A stretch of DNA of 64,000 bases, from NCBI GenBank assembly GCA_036405235.1, contig DASWYA010000001.1, positions 744,001 to 808,000 of the forward strand. The letters are read 5' to 3'. This stretch comes from JASLCR01 sp036405235 (GTDB lineage Bacteria; Patescibacteriota; Saccharimonadia; Saccharimonadales; Saccharimonadaceae). A model generated the notes under the pieces. It was not told the DNA's origin and ran no database searches. It saw nothing but the letters and a program-made list of their open reading frames with translations. Shown in pieces: positions 40,301 through 48,566 of this stretch. The position numbers and the translations under genes were made by a program. Every line of letters begins with the position of its first letter. The stretch's first letter is position 1.

Positions 40301-42265
40301 ATGAAAATAAAGAAGAAGCACATAAAGCAAACTACGAGTAGGCAATCCGGTCTTGCAATACGCCGTCGTTCGTTCTGGACGGCTTTTGGTACAGCGCTTC
40401 TGCTTCCTTTACTTGCTGTGCAATTAGTTAGTTTATTTTCGGAGAGCCCAAGTGCAAGTGCAGCGACATGCGGATCAGCGACTAACTTTATCACAACCTG
40501 GAAGACTGATAATTCAGGCGCAAGTAATAGTACTAGTATTACTATCCCGACGACAGGTGGTGGCTATAACTACTCTGTTGACTGGAATAATGACGGCACG
40601 ATGGATGAGTCAAACATCACTGGCGACGTGACGCATGACTTTGGAGCGACAGGCACATACACTATACAGATTTGCGGCAGCTTTCCAAGAATATATTCCT
40701 CGGGTGATGCGCAAAAAATTCTTCGTGTTGACCAGTGGGGAGATAACGCATGGATTAGCATGGAGCGTGCTTTTTTCGGAGCATCTAATATGGACGTGAC
40801 GGCAACTGATACACCTAATCTCTCAAATGTTACGAGTATGAGCAGTATGTTTGGAGGTGCTTCATCACTAACGGGTAATAGTAGCTTCAACTCCTGGGAC
40901 GTATCTAATGTTACTGATATGAGTAGTATGTTTGATGGTGCGGAGTCATTCAACCAACCAATTGGCAATTGGGATGTATCCAGTGTAACTACCATGGAGA
41001 CAATGTTTGAAGAGGCATCTGCCTTTAATCAGCCATTAGATAATTGGAACGTATCAAATGTTCAAACCCTATATTATATGTTTAGTCTGGCATCCGCTTT
41101 TAATCAGCCACTCAACGACTGGAATACTTCAAGTGTTACCGATACGGCAGGTATGTTTTACCAGGCCACATCTTTCAACCAGCCGATAGACAATTGGGAT
41201 ATGTCAAATGTTGTTGACATGTATTGGATGTTCTACGGCGCCTCCTCATTTAATCAACCGCTGAATAATTGGGATGTTTCTAGCGCCGTCGAAATGGGAG
41301 TGATGTTTTACCAGGCCACATCTTTCAACCAGCCACTTGATCAATGGAATGTTTCTAGTGCGGCAACGATGTCGTATATGTTTAACGGTGCAACATCGTT
41401 TAACCAATCTTTAGGAAATTGGAATGTCTCGAGCGTGACAGACATGTCGGGAATGTTTGACGACGCTCCTGCATTTTCTACCGCCAACTATGATGCTACT
41501 TTACAGGGCTGGTCAGCACGTACACTGCAAAGTGGCGTAACACTTGACGTAACCGGAAATAATTTCTGTACATCTGAAACTGCTCGTCAGTCAATAATCG
41601 ACACCTATAGCTGGACGATCAACGATGCGGGCCAGGCTTGTTTGTATATTGATGCGGCAAATGGTCTCGTAGTAAAGGATGTCAATGGTCAACCTCTTGA
41701 CGACAGAGGCTTGCCCGGAGCTGGAGAAATGGATACTCGTACGGTTCGTCTATTGAGTGGTTCCTTGCCACTTGCTGAAGCGACGGCAACGTTTACTGCG
41801 GATCTTGACTGGACAAGTGTGACAGGAGAAGTTGATCTTGCGGCTCGTAAATCTGTTGTTTCTGGATTGGCATCCGCTCCTGGCGTAAGTGGTACGCATA
41901 CGTTGTATGTTCCAAAGGTTGCAAAGGATAATGCTGTAATCATCTGTGAGGGTGCTGCGACACTGGCTGATGTGACAAGGGACTGTCCAAGTGCTAAGCA
42001 GCTAACGATCATGAACAACAATGTGAGCGTTGTGGTGATCGGCGGTGTCTCGTACTGGAAAGTTGATGGTCTCAGCGGCACCGGGGGCATGAGTATTGTT
42101 GCCTCGAGTTCTCAAGGCCTTCCTGTTGTTCCAAGTGCTCCTCAGTCAGGTGTGCATAATGAGACGGGAGTAGGTGGACTCTTTATAGGTATATTCATTG
42201 TTCTTGGAAGTATCGGATTTATAGGTAGTATGTCCAAGACTTTTTCAAGTAGTAATATCCGATAG
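40301..42265 (+). CDS. BspA-like surface protein with DUF285 repeats
   Basis: 654 residues from the ATG at 40301. A basic start and a signal/anchor (about 25-50, FGTALLLPLLAVQLVSLF) lead to an extracellular part. Residues about 175-405 hold eight copies of a 25-residue repeat of the form FNQPLxNWDVSSVTxMxxMF, the DUF285/BspA repeat found in surface proteins of mycoplasmas, lactobacilli and oral bacteria. A second domain (420-620) precedes a C-terminal helix (GGLFIGIFIVLGSIGFIG) and short basic tail. Such proteins often mediate adhesion; for an epibiont, host contact is plausible but unproven. Two repeats share 32 identical bp (41153-41184 and 41303-41334), pointing to recent duplication. Confidence 0.85.
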   Translation: MKIKKKHIKQTTSRQSGLAIRRRSFWTAFGTALLLPLLAVQLVSLFSESPSASAATCGSATNFITTWKTDNSGASNSTSITIPTTGGGYNYSVDWNNDGTMDESNITGDVTHDFGATGTYTIQICGSFPRIYSSGDAQKILRVDQWGDNAWISMERAFFGASNMDVTATDTPNLSNVTSMSSMFGGASSLTGNSSFNSWDVSNVTDMSSMFDGAESFNQPIGNWDVSSVTTMETMFEEASAFNQPLDNWNVSNVQTLYYMFSLASAFNQPLNDWNTSSVTDTAGMFYQATSFNQPIDNWDMSNVVDMYWMFYGASSFNQPLNNWDVSSAVEMGVMFYQATSFNQPLDQWNVSSAATMSYMFNGATSFNQSLGNWNVSSVTDMSGMFDDAPAFSTANYDATLQGWSARTLQSGVTLDVTGNNFCTSETARQSIIDTYSWTINDAGQACLYIDAANGLVVKDVNGQPLDDRGLPGAGEMDTRTVRLLSGSLPLAEATATFTADLDWTSVTGEVDLAARKSVVSGLASAPGVSGTHTLYVPKVAKDNAVIICEGAATLADVTRDCPSAKQLTIMNNNVSVVVIGGVSYWKVDGLSGTGGMSIVASSSQGLPVVPSAPQSGVHNETGVGGLFIGIFIVLGSIGFIGSMSKTFSSSNIR

Positions 42266-42295
42266 ACCATATCTTCTTTATAGTAAAATAGATAT

Positions 42296-42358
42296 ATGAT
42301 TGCTTGGGATGTAATTAGCGATAATCGCGACAACTTTGGAGTATTTTTTGGCCGATAA
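42296..42358 (+). CDS. Short ORF, probable frameshifted start of the following cupin gene
   Basis: 20 codons (MIAWDVISDNRDNFGVFFGR). TAAAAT (42284-42289) lies 6 nt before the ATG, matching the leaderless pattern of other genes here. Removing one T from the run of six at 42344-42349 (or a +1 shift there) joins it in frame to the cupin gene. Confidence 0.4.
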   Translation: MIAWDVISDNRDNFGVFFGR

Positions 42359-43085
42359 AGCAAAAACCAGCGTCGACAAACTCTCGTCGATTTATCTTGG
42401 CAAAACAACACCGCTGCGTACGGCTGTATGGCGAGTTCGTCGTGGACTGCGCGATATTTTGAAAGGCCGGGACGTGCTAGATGTTGAAGTTTCAAGTCGA
42501 AAGACAGGTCAGGCAATTCGCAAGACATACCGCACGATCGATAGCTTCATGGGTCATTTTTTCCCAGGCTCAAGGCAGATCGTGAGCAAAGAAATTGCTA
42601 CAAAACGATTAACTGACATGATTGAAGAGCTGGGGTATACGATTGTAGATGCCGACGAAACCAAACCGTGGGGAGCATATTACCGAATGAACGACTCGGA
42701 AGTTAGTCGCTTTGTCAGTGAGTTTTTCCCAGGGCTTTCGCTCAAAGAGGCAAAGCTTGGCCATGATGATGTGGGCTTGAGTCCGAAATTTTTGCTTGTC
42801 ATGCCTGGTCATAGACTGAGCTGGCAGTATCATGGTCGCCGAGCTGAGCGATGGCGATTCCTGACAGATGGTGCGTACCATAAGAGTGCAACGGACGACC
42901 AAAACGAACGGAATATCGTCAAAGCGGGAGAGGTTGTGCAATTTTCCCAGGGGGAGCGACACCGTTTGTGCGCAGATAAAAATAGTTATACGCTTGTAGC
43001 AGAGATTTGGCAGCATACTGATCCCGATAATCCGTCTGAAGAAGCCGATATTGTCCGGCTTAGTGATGACTACCAGCGCGGGTAA
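42336..43085 (+). CDS. Mannose-6-phosphate isomerase type II-like cupin protein
   Basis: 250 codons if begun at the TTG 42336, a weak start without ribosome binding site; the real start may be 42296 through a frameshift. The C-terminal 110 residues are a cupin close to the isomerase half of ManC-type enzymes: LLVMPGHRLSWQYHGRRAERW, GEVVQFSQGERHRL and EADIVRLSDDYQRG. The N-terminal 130 residues (RKTYRTIDSFMGHFFPGSRQ) are unlike the GTP transferase half and unrecognised. Possible roles are mannose-6-P isomerisation or sugar-nucleotide handling for surface glycans. Confidence 0.65.
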   Translation: MEYFLADKAKTSVDKLSSIYLGKTTPLRTAVWRVRRGLRDILKGRDVLDVEVSSRKTGQAIRKTYRTIDSFMGHFFPGSRQIVSKEIATKRLTDMIEELGYTIVDADETKPWGAYYRMNDSEVSRFVSEFFPGLSLKEAKLGHDDVGLSPKFLLVMPGHRLSWQYHGRRAERWRFLTDGAYHKSATDDQNERNIVKAGEVVQFSQGERHRLCADKNSYTLVAEIWQHTDPDNPSEEADIVRLSDDYQRG

Positions 43086-43109
43086 AAGTTCTACTGATAC
43101 ACTATATAT

Positions 43110-44540
43110 ATGAGACGTATTGGGAAGCTTGAGGCGATTTCGTTTATAACTGGGTTTAGCTTGCTGACTTACGAGTTGGCTGCTGCACGTATTTTGGCAC
43201 CGACAATTGGCAGCTCTACATATGTATGGACGAGTGTGATCGGTGTTATTATTGCGTCGCTTGCATTTGGATTTTTTATCGGTGGGAAACTGGCAGATAA
43301 AAGGGATCATATTACTGACTTGGTGTGGCTGCTACTACTCGCGAGTCTCATGGTGGTTGCTACGCAGGTCTTATATTCTGGCGTGCTCAGTTGGGTAGTA
43401 TTTTTGGGTAGTGATGTTAGGGTTCAGGCGGTGATTGCGGCTAGCTTATTGTTTGCGCCGACTAGCTTTCTGATCGGCATGACAAGCCCCTACTTGGCTA
43501 AACTTAATGTTCGTTCGCTGAAGACGACGGGTCAGCATGTTGCGTCGCTTGATGCGCTAAATTCCCTCGGTGGGATTGTCGGTACGTTTTTGACAGGTTT
43601 TATCCTTTTCGGGTATATAGGGTCGCACCAGACATTTTCGATTGTTGCGTTGCTTCTTCTTGGAGTGAGTTGGCTTATTTCGCCAAAATATCGCTTGAAG
43701 CATCGTGTTATTTTGTCAGTGGCCATCAGTGTTGTAACACTTTTACCATTTATGGGTACTAGGGTGGGTGCAACCAATATTGACACTGCGAGTGCGCACT
43801 ATCAGGTTGTGAAGTATATGTATAATGATGCCCCAATCACCGGACTTGTTACAGGACCTGCTGGTATTCAGTCTGCGGTGTATGACAGCGGAAGCAGCGA
43901 CCCGGTATTTTGGTATACCCAAGAGCTGGCTCGGCTGACTCTAGAAGAAAAGCCAGAGCGTATCTTGGTACTCGGCGGCGGCGCGTTTACCTTACCGCAA
44001 TATTTGGCTGAGAAGCTCCCATCGAGCAAGATTGACGTGGTTGAGATCGATCCGGGACTAAAGGAAATTTCTGAGAAATATTTTCATTATAAAAATCCGA
44101 GTAATGTGAATCTGATATTTGATGATGCGCGGGCGTATGTAAATCAATCGAACCAGACATACGATATGATCCTGGTGGACGTGTATGGGGATACCTCGAT
44201 TCCGTTCAGTCTGATTACGCGTGAGTACGCCGAATCGCTTGATAAAAGACTATCAGTAGATGGTCGCGTAGTGGTAAATATCATAGGAGGCGAGTCAGGA
44301 AAGTGTCTGGATGTGCTCGCAGCTGTTAACGCCTCTTATCAGAATAGATTTCCGTATGCTTACTACAGCAATCAACTGAGTCAGCCGGCAGCACGGGCAA
44401 ACTATATCGTCTCATATAGTCGTGCACCAGTGAGTATTCGTGGCCAGAAACCACTTCAAATTCCAAAGCAGCCCCTATTTACAGACAATTATGCACCAGC
44501 CGAGCGGTTGTACTACGCATGCGAACAGTCCGGTCGGTAA
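43110..44540 (+). CDS. Membrane-embedded spermidine synthase-like protein
   Basis: 476 residues. The N-terminal half has about seven hydrophobic helices (SLLTYELAAARILAPTIGSS, SVIGVIIASLAFGFFIGGKLAD, LLLASLMVVATQVLYSG, VIAASLLFAPTSFLIGM and others). The C-terminal half (about 250-440) is a Rossmann methyltransferase-like polyamine-synthase fold: ERILVLGGGAFTLPQYLAEK, IDVVEIDPGLKEIS, LIFDDARAYV, YDMILVDVYGDTSIP. This membrane plus SpeE-like fusion is widespread in bacteria and often not a true polyamine synthase. TACACT is 6 nt before the ATG (leaderless candidate). Confidence 0.8.
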   Translation: MRRIGKLEAISFITGFSLLTYELAAARILAPTIGSSTYVWTSVIGVIIASLAFGFFIGGKLADKRDHITDLVWLLLLASLMVVATQVLYSGVLSWVVFLGSDVRVQAVIAASLLFAPTSFLIGMTSPYLAKLNVRSLKTTGQHVASLDALNSLGGIVGTFLTGFILFGYIGSHQTFSIVALLLLGVSWLISPKYRLKHRVILSVAISVVTLLPFMGTRVGATNIDTASAHYQVVKYMYNDAPITGLVTGPAGIQSAVYDSGSSDPVFWYTQELARLTLEEKPERILVLGGGAFTLPQYLAEKLPSSKIDVVEIDPGLKEISEKYFHYKNPSNVNLIFDDARAYVNQSNQTYDMILVDVYGDTSIPFSLITREYAESLDKRLSVDGRVVVNIIGGESGKCLDVLAAVNASYQNRFPYAYYSNQLSQPAARANYIVSYSRAPVSIRGQKPLQIPKQPLFTDNYAPAERLYYACEQSGR

Positions 44541-44656
44541 TAAAAACTATAAGCGCTATATGTAGCGTTGTAAAAAAGCAACACCACGCTAGAAGTAGTA
44601 TACCAGGGGTCGTATAAGCAAAAACGGTATGTGGTGAAAAAAACCATGGAAAAGGC

Positions 44657-44685
44657 TTGCATATGCTACATGTGGGGTCTATAGT
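44657..44685 (+). promoter_or_regulatory. nrd operon promoter (TTGCAT-N17-TATAGT) flanked by CTACATRTGR boxes
   Basis: TTGCAT 44657-44662 and TATAGT 44680-44685, 17 bp apart. CTACATGTGG (44666-44675) and CTACATATGA (44699-44708) match at 8 of 10 bases and are 33 bp apart, three helical turns, one in the spacer and one just after the expected start. Position and C-W-A..AT..T core recall paired NrdR boxes, but the match is partial. Confidence 0.5.
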
Positions 44686-44691
44686 AGTTTC

Positions 44692-44890
44692 CAGACCACT
44701 ACATATGAATAAAAACTCATTTGTAGGCGATCAACAAAACACACATTAACGTAAGGCAGGCATCAGAGGTGACTGGTACCCACTGGGTATGACTGCTTAG
44801 CGTTGTCCCTGAAACATGGCGAGGAGGTGCGCTCATGTTGACACCAGGGGATGTGTGAAACACAAAATAACAAGGTAAATAGGGGATTTT
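44692..44890 (+). ncRNA. Structured 5' leader of the nrd operon
   Basis: About 200 nt between the predicted start and nrdA. Stem 1 (44748-44804): AACG, TAAG, CAG pair with CTG, CTTA, CGTT with single G bulges, enclosing GTACCC-ACT-GGGTAT (44776-44790). Stem 2 (44807-44849): CCCTG/CAGGG, then AACATG-GCG pairing with CGC-T-CATGTT, with AGGAGGTG in the loop. Ribosome site AGGGG precedes the nrdA ATG. It does not fit the AdoCbl riboswitch, tmRNA, RNase P or SRP patterns. The stretch 44541-44656 upstream shows no gene. Confidence 0.5.
44835..44858 (+). CDS. Seven-codon upstream ORF (leader peptide) before nrdA
   Basis: ATG-TTG-ACA-CCA-GGG-GAT-GTG-TGA (MLTPGDV). AGGAGGTG at 44822-44829 is a full complement to the usual 16S rRNA 3' end, 5 nt before the ATG, stronger than the site of nrdA itself. 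Both lie inside stem 2 of the leader, so translation of the uORF would melt that hairpin. Confidence 0.45.
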   Translation: MLTPGDV

Positions 44891-47314
44891 ATGAACGCAA
44901 TTCACGTGGTAAAGCGAGATGGCACCCGCGAACCATTTGACGCCAATATGATCAACCTAGCTCTTGTGAAGGCTTCTGAGGGACTGCCGGATCAGATCAG
45001 CAAGGTTGTACAAGTAGCGACGGAGCTACAGCTTACACTTTTTGACGGAATCACATCAGAGCAGCTTGATGAAGCGGTGATTCACACAGCGCTTCAGAAT
45101 GTCAAAGACGATCCAGACTTTGACAAGATTGCAGCGAGGTTGCTGCTCAAGAACATCTACAAGAATATTCTTGGTGATTACGAGTCTGACGCGGAGCTGA
45201 AGAAGCTTCACGCGAAAGAATTCCCGAAGTTTATAAAGGCAGCCCTCAAAGATGGCTTGCTCGATACACGCATGGGCGATGGTCGATTCGACCTAAAGAA
45301 AATTGCTGAAGCGCTTGAGCCAGCACACGATGAACTCTTTAAATATATTGGTGTAGTGACAAATAAGAATCGTTATGCGCTCCGTAAAAACAGCGGTGCA
45401 CCGATTGAAACTCCGCAGTTTACCCACATGCGCATTGCGATGGGTCTAAGCTACAATGAGAAAGATCCAACTGCAGCCGCTATCGATTTCTACGAGCACA
45501 TGGCTCGTCTCGAGTATGTGGCCGGCGGCTCAACTCGTGTGAATGCCGGTGGTGCATTCCCGCAGCTTTCTAACTGCTTCCTTATGGAAGTTCAGGACGA
45601 TATGGAATCAATCGCGAAATCAATCCGCGATACAATGTGGATCGCGAAGGGTACTGGTGGTATCGGTATCACTATGACGAAGCTCCGCGGCGCAGGTTCT
45701 CCAGTAAAAACTACCAACACTGAAAGCACTGGCCCAATCCCATTCATGAAGATGATCGACACGGCACTCTTTGCTGTCTCTCGTAAGGGTAAAAAAGCTG
45801 GTGCAGCCGCAATGTACATGGAAAATTGGCACATCAACTTCCCACAGTTCCTTGACCTCAAGCAGAACTCTGGTGACCCGTACCTTCGTACTCGTATTAT
45901 GAACACTGCTGTATATATGAGTGATGAATTCATGAAGCGTGTCGAAGCTGATAAAGACTGGTATATGTTTGATCCAGCTGAGGTGTCTGATCTACCTGAG
46001 CTATATGGTGAGGAATTCTCAAAGCGATACAATGAATACATCAAGATGGCAGATAAAGGTGAGCTAAAGGAAGTTTCAAAGATTCCGGCGCGTCAGCAGT
46101 TCAAGCAGATTCTGACCATCCTTCAAGCGACAAGCCACCCATGGCTAACATGGAAAGATACTATCAATGTCCGTGCTCTCAACAACAATACTGGTACAAT
46201 CCACTGTTCAAACCTTTGTACTGAGATCACACTTCCTCAGGATCAGAAGAATACCTCAGTCTGTAACCTCGTGTCTATCAATCTCTCTCGTCACCTAGAC
46301 GAAAATAAAGAATGGGACTGGAAGCGACTTGAGATGAGCGTGCGCTCAGCGATCCGCCAGCTCGATAATCTCTGTGATATTACTAATACGCCAATTCCTG
46401 AAGCGATGAACTCAAACCTTCAGAACCGTGCTGTTGGTCTCGGTCTGATGGGATTCACCGATGTGCTCGAAAAACTTAGCCATAGCTACGAGTCAGAGGA
46501 AGCATACGACCTGATCGACGAATTGACTGAATTCATCAGCTACTACGCGATCGACGAGTCGGCTGAGCTCGGCAAGTCACGAGGTAGCTATCCTGAGTTC
46601 AAGGGAAGTGGCTGGAGTAATGGTCTACTCCCAATTGATACCGTCGATGAACTCGCTAAGTCTCGCAAGGTAAAGGTGGATGTAACTCGCAAGAAGCGAC
46701 TTGACTGGGAAACACTTCGAAAAAAGACCAAGAAGCACATGCGAAACGCGACTGTTATGGCGATTGCGCCGACAGCTAATATAGGTCTTGTCGCCGGCAC
46801 GACACCTGGGCTCGACCCACAATTTGCGCAGATCTTCTCTCGTAGTACATTGAGTGGCAAGTTCCTCGAAGTGAACACAAATCTTGTACGCGACCTTAAA
46901 GAGCTAGGCCTCTGGGATCAAGTCAAAGATGAGGTGTTGGCTCGTCAAGGAGACATCCAAGGTATTTACGAAGTTCCACAGCACATCAAAGACGTCTACA
47001 AGACATCATTCCAGCTCAGTCCGTATGCTTTCATTGAGGTAGCGGCTCGTGCACAAAAATGGGTTGACCAGGCAATTTCACGCAACATGTATCTTGAGAC
47101 ACGTAATGTCGATGACTATATGGATATCTATACTGAGTGCTGGAAACGTGGCCTCAAGACAACATACTATCTGCATGTAAAACCAAGGCACCAGGCTGAA
47201 CAATCTACAACTAAGGTCAATAAATCAGAAGAATTAGCCAAGACATCAGGTGGTCCGCGTAAAGCTGGATTCGGATTTGCGAAAAAGCAAACTGTAGGGG
47301 CGAGTAGCCAATGA
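44891..47314 (+). CDS. nrdA: Class I ribonucleotide reductase large subunit, lacking C-terminal Cys pair
   Basis: 807 residues. An ATP-cone (VVKRDGTREPFDANMINLAL) starts the protein. Catalytic core: Cys229 (PQLSNCF) and Cys458 (SVCNLV) form the reducing pair, and Asn441, Cys443, Glu445 (NLCTEI) form the active site; a Tyr-Tyr pair (TTYYLHVK) near 767 is the radical relay. It reduces ribonucleoside diphosphates. After the relay the tail (about 775-807) is a Lys/Ser/Gly-rich linker ending VGASSQ, with no CxxC or CxxxxC. In known enzymes that terminal pair re-reduces the active site. A separate ORF directly downstream (47374-47547) ends in exactly such a motif. Confidence 0.95.
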   Translation: MNAIHVVKRDGTREPFDANMINLALVKASEGLPDQISKVVQVATELQLTLFDGITSEQLDEAVIHTALQNVKDDPDFDKIAARLLLKNIYKNILGDYESDAELKKLHAKEFPKFIKAALKDGLLDTRMGDGRFDLKKIAEALEPAHDELFKYIGVVTNKNRYALRKNSGAPIETPQFTHMRIAMGLSYNEKDPTAAAIDFYEHMARLEYVAGGSTRVNAGGAFPQLSNCFLMEVQDDMESIAKSIRDTMWIAKGTGGIGITMTKLRGAGSPVKTTNTESTGPIPFMKMIDTALFAVSRKGKKAGAAAMYMENWHINFPQFLDLKQNSGDPYLRTRIMNTAVYMSDEFMKRVEADKDWYMFDPAEVSDLPELYGEEFSKRYNEYIKMADKGELKEVSKIPARQQFKQILTILQATSHPWLTWKDTINVRALNNNTGTIHCSNLCTEITLPQDQKNTSVCNLVSINLSRHLDENKEWDWKRLEMSVRSAIRQLDNLCDITNTPIPEAMNSNLQNRAVGLGLMGFTDVLEKLSHSYESEEAYDLIDELTEFISYYAIDESAELGKSRGSYPEFKGSGWSNGLLPIDTVDELAKSRKVKVDVTRKKRLDWETLRKKTKKHMRNATVMAIAPTANIGLVAGTTPGLDPQFAQIFSRSTLSGKFLEVNTNLVRDLKELGLWDQVKDEVLARQGDIQGIYEVPQHIKDVYKTSFQLSPYAFIEVAARAQKWVDQAISRNMYLETRNVDDYMDIYTECWKRGLKTTYYLHVKPRHQAEQSTTKVNKSEELAKTSGGPRKAGFGFAKKQTVGASSQ

Positions 47315-47373
47315 TACATAAAACAAACAACAAGGCCAAATAAATTATAAAAGGGTATAAGGGGAATAAAACA

Positions 47374-47547
47374 ATGAACGCATCAACAATTATCGACGAC
47401 AACATGACACTAGATGAAAAGCTCGCAGCTATCGATGCAGCTATGAAAAACGCTCAGGCTGTAGCGGATGACCAAGCAGCGGCAAATGGCCAAATCTCAG
47501 CACCACTTGATCCACAAGATCTACTCATGTGCGAAGGCTGTCAGTAA
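47374..47547 (+). CDS. 57-aa CxxC peptide resembling a detached NrdA C-terminal tail
   Basis: 57 residues, ATG 47374 to TAA 47547, with AAGGGG upstream. An acidic, Ala-rich helical body (TLDEKLAAIDAAMKNAQAVA) ends with DPQDLLMCEGCQ-stop. A Cys-x-x-Cys one residue from the end is the hallmark of NrdA/NrdE C-terminal tails, which carry electrons from thioredoxin or glutaredoxin to the active site. NrdA here lacks it. The ORF lies 59 bp after nrdA in a different frame with its own start, and 25 bp before nrdB, so it is not a simple frameshift. I infer that it supplies the redox tail in trans. Confidence 0.75.
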   Translation: MNASTIIDDNMTLDEKLAAIDAAMKNAQAVADDQAAANGQISAPLDPQDLLMCEGCQ

Positions 47548-47572
47548 GAAGTAACAACGAGGAGGAATTTAA

Positions 47573-48565
47573 ATGGCGGGTATTTTAGGAACAGGAATTC
47601 AGGATGGTTTGCTACTCAAGCCAATTCATTACCCATGGGCGATGGAGCTTTATGATCAAGCAGTTGCGAACACGTGGTTTCCAAATGAAGTTCAGCTTCA
47701 ACAGGATCTTTCTGACTGGAAGAAAATGACTGACGAAGAGCGCCACGCGGTTGAATTCCTTATGGCGTACTTTAACCCAAATGAGCTTTTGGTCAACAAA
47801 GCTCTAGCATTTGGTGTATATCCATATGTAAATGCCGCAGAGTGTCATCTCTATCTTGCTAAACAGATGTGGGAAGAGGCAAATCACTGTATGGCATTTG
47901 AGTATGTGCTCGAAACATTCCCAATCGATCGTGACAAAGCTTATGCGGCACACGTCGATGAACCTGTGATGGCACGCAAAGAAGAGTTTGAGATGCAAGC
48001 TATTAAGCGCATGACTGAAAAGCACCTCGATATCACGACAACTGAGGGCAAGAAAGACTTTATTCGCAACTTAATCGCTTACAACATCATCCTTGAAGGC
48101 ATTTGGTTTTACTCTGGCTTCATGGTCGCACTTTCATTCCGCCAACGAAATCTCCTACGTAACTTTGGTTCACTTATTGACTGGGTGGTGCGAGACGAAA
48201 GCCTCCACCTCAAGTTTGGTATCAATCTCATCCTTACTACATTGGAAGAAAATGAAGATCTTCAGACGGAAGAGTTCGCTAATGAGATCAAGCAGACTAT
48301 TCTCGATGCTGTTGAGATGGAAGAGGAGTACAACAAGCAGATGCTTCCTACGGGTATCTTGGGCTTGAATGCTGACTACGTAAATCAGTACGTAAAGTAC
48401 CTCACTGACCGTCGCCTCGAAGAGCTTGGCTTCGAAGCACACTACAAGGTGTCAAACCCAGCGAAATGGATGGCAGCAGCCAATGACACGCTCGAGCTCG
48501 TAAACTTCTTTGAAAGCACAAACACTTCATACGAAGTGAACGCCGGCGGCAGCAAGAAAGACTAG
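47573..48565 (+). CDS. nrdB: Class I (Ic-like) ribonucleotide reductase small subunit
   Basis: 330 residues; GAGGAGG lies upstream. Ferritin-like four-helix metal site: Glu71, Glu102, His105, Glu175, Glu209, His212. By spacing to the E. coli protein, Glu71 replaces Asp84, and Phe109 (EANHCMAF) replaces the radical Tyr122. Glu plus Phe at these two positions is the pattern of class Ic enzymes, such as that of Chlamydia, which use a Mn/Fe centre instead of a tyrosyl radical. It generates the radical passed to Cys443 of NrdA. The Nramp gene two genes downstream could supply Mn. Confidence 0.93.
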   Translation: MAGILGTGIQDGLLLKPIHYPWAMELYDQAVANTWFPNEVQLQQDLSDWKKMTDEERHAVEFLMAYFNPNELLVNKALAFGVYPYVNAAECHLYLAKQMWEEANHCMAFEYVLETFPIDRDKAYAAHVDEPVMARKEEFEMQAIKRMTEKHLDITTTEGKKDFIRNLIAYNIILEGIWFYSGFMVALSFRQRNLLRNFGSLIDWVVRDESLHLKFGINLILTTLEENEDLQTEEFANEIKQTILDAVEMEEEYNKQMLPTGILGLNADYVNQYVKYLTDRRLEELGFEAHYKVSNPAKWMAAANDTLELVNFFESTNTSYEVNAGGSKKD

Positions 48566-48566
48566 C

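Noticed and set aside
44541..44890. AdoCbl riboswitch, tmRNA, RNase P RNA or SRP RNA in the nrdA leader
   Set aside because: The conserved blocks of these RNAs (GCCACTG box, TTCGAAT/CCA end, GAGGAAAGTCC, GGAAGGAAGCA type) are absent, and the large subunit is class I rather than B12-dependent class II.
47315..47373. Frameshift or read-through joining nrdA to the CxxC peptide
   Set aside because: The peptide has its own ATG and ribosome site, lies 59 bp downstream in another frame, and the intervening bases contain several stops.
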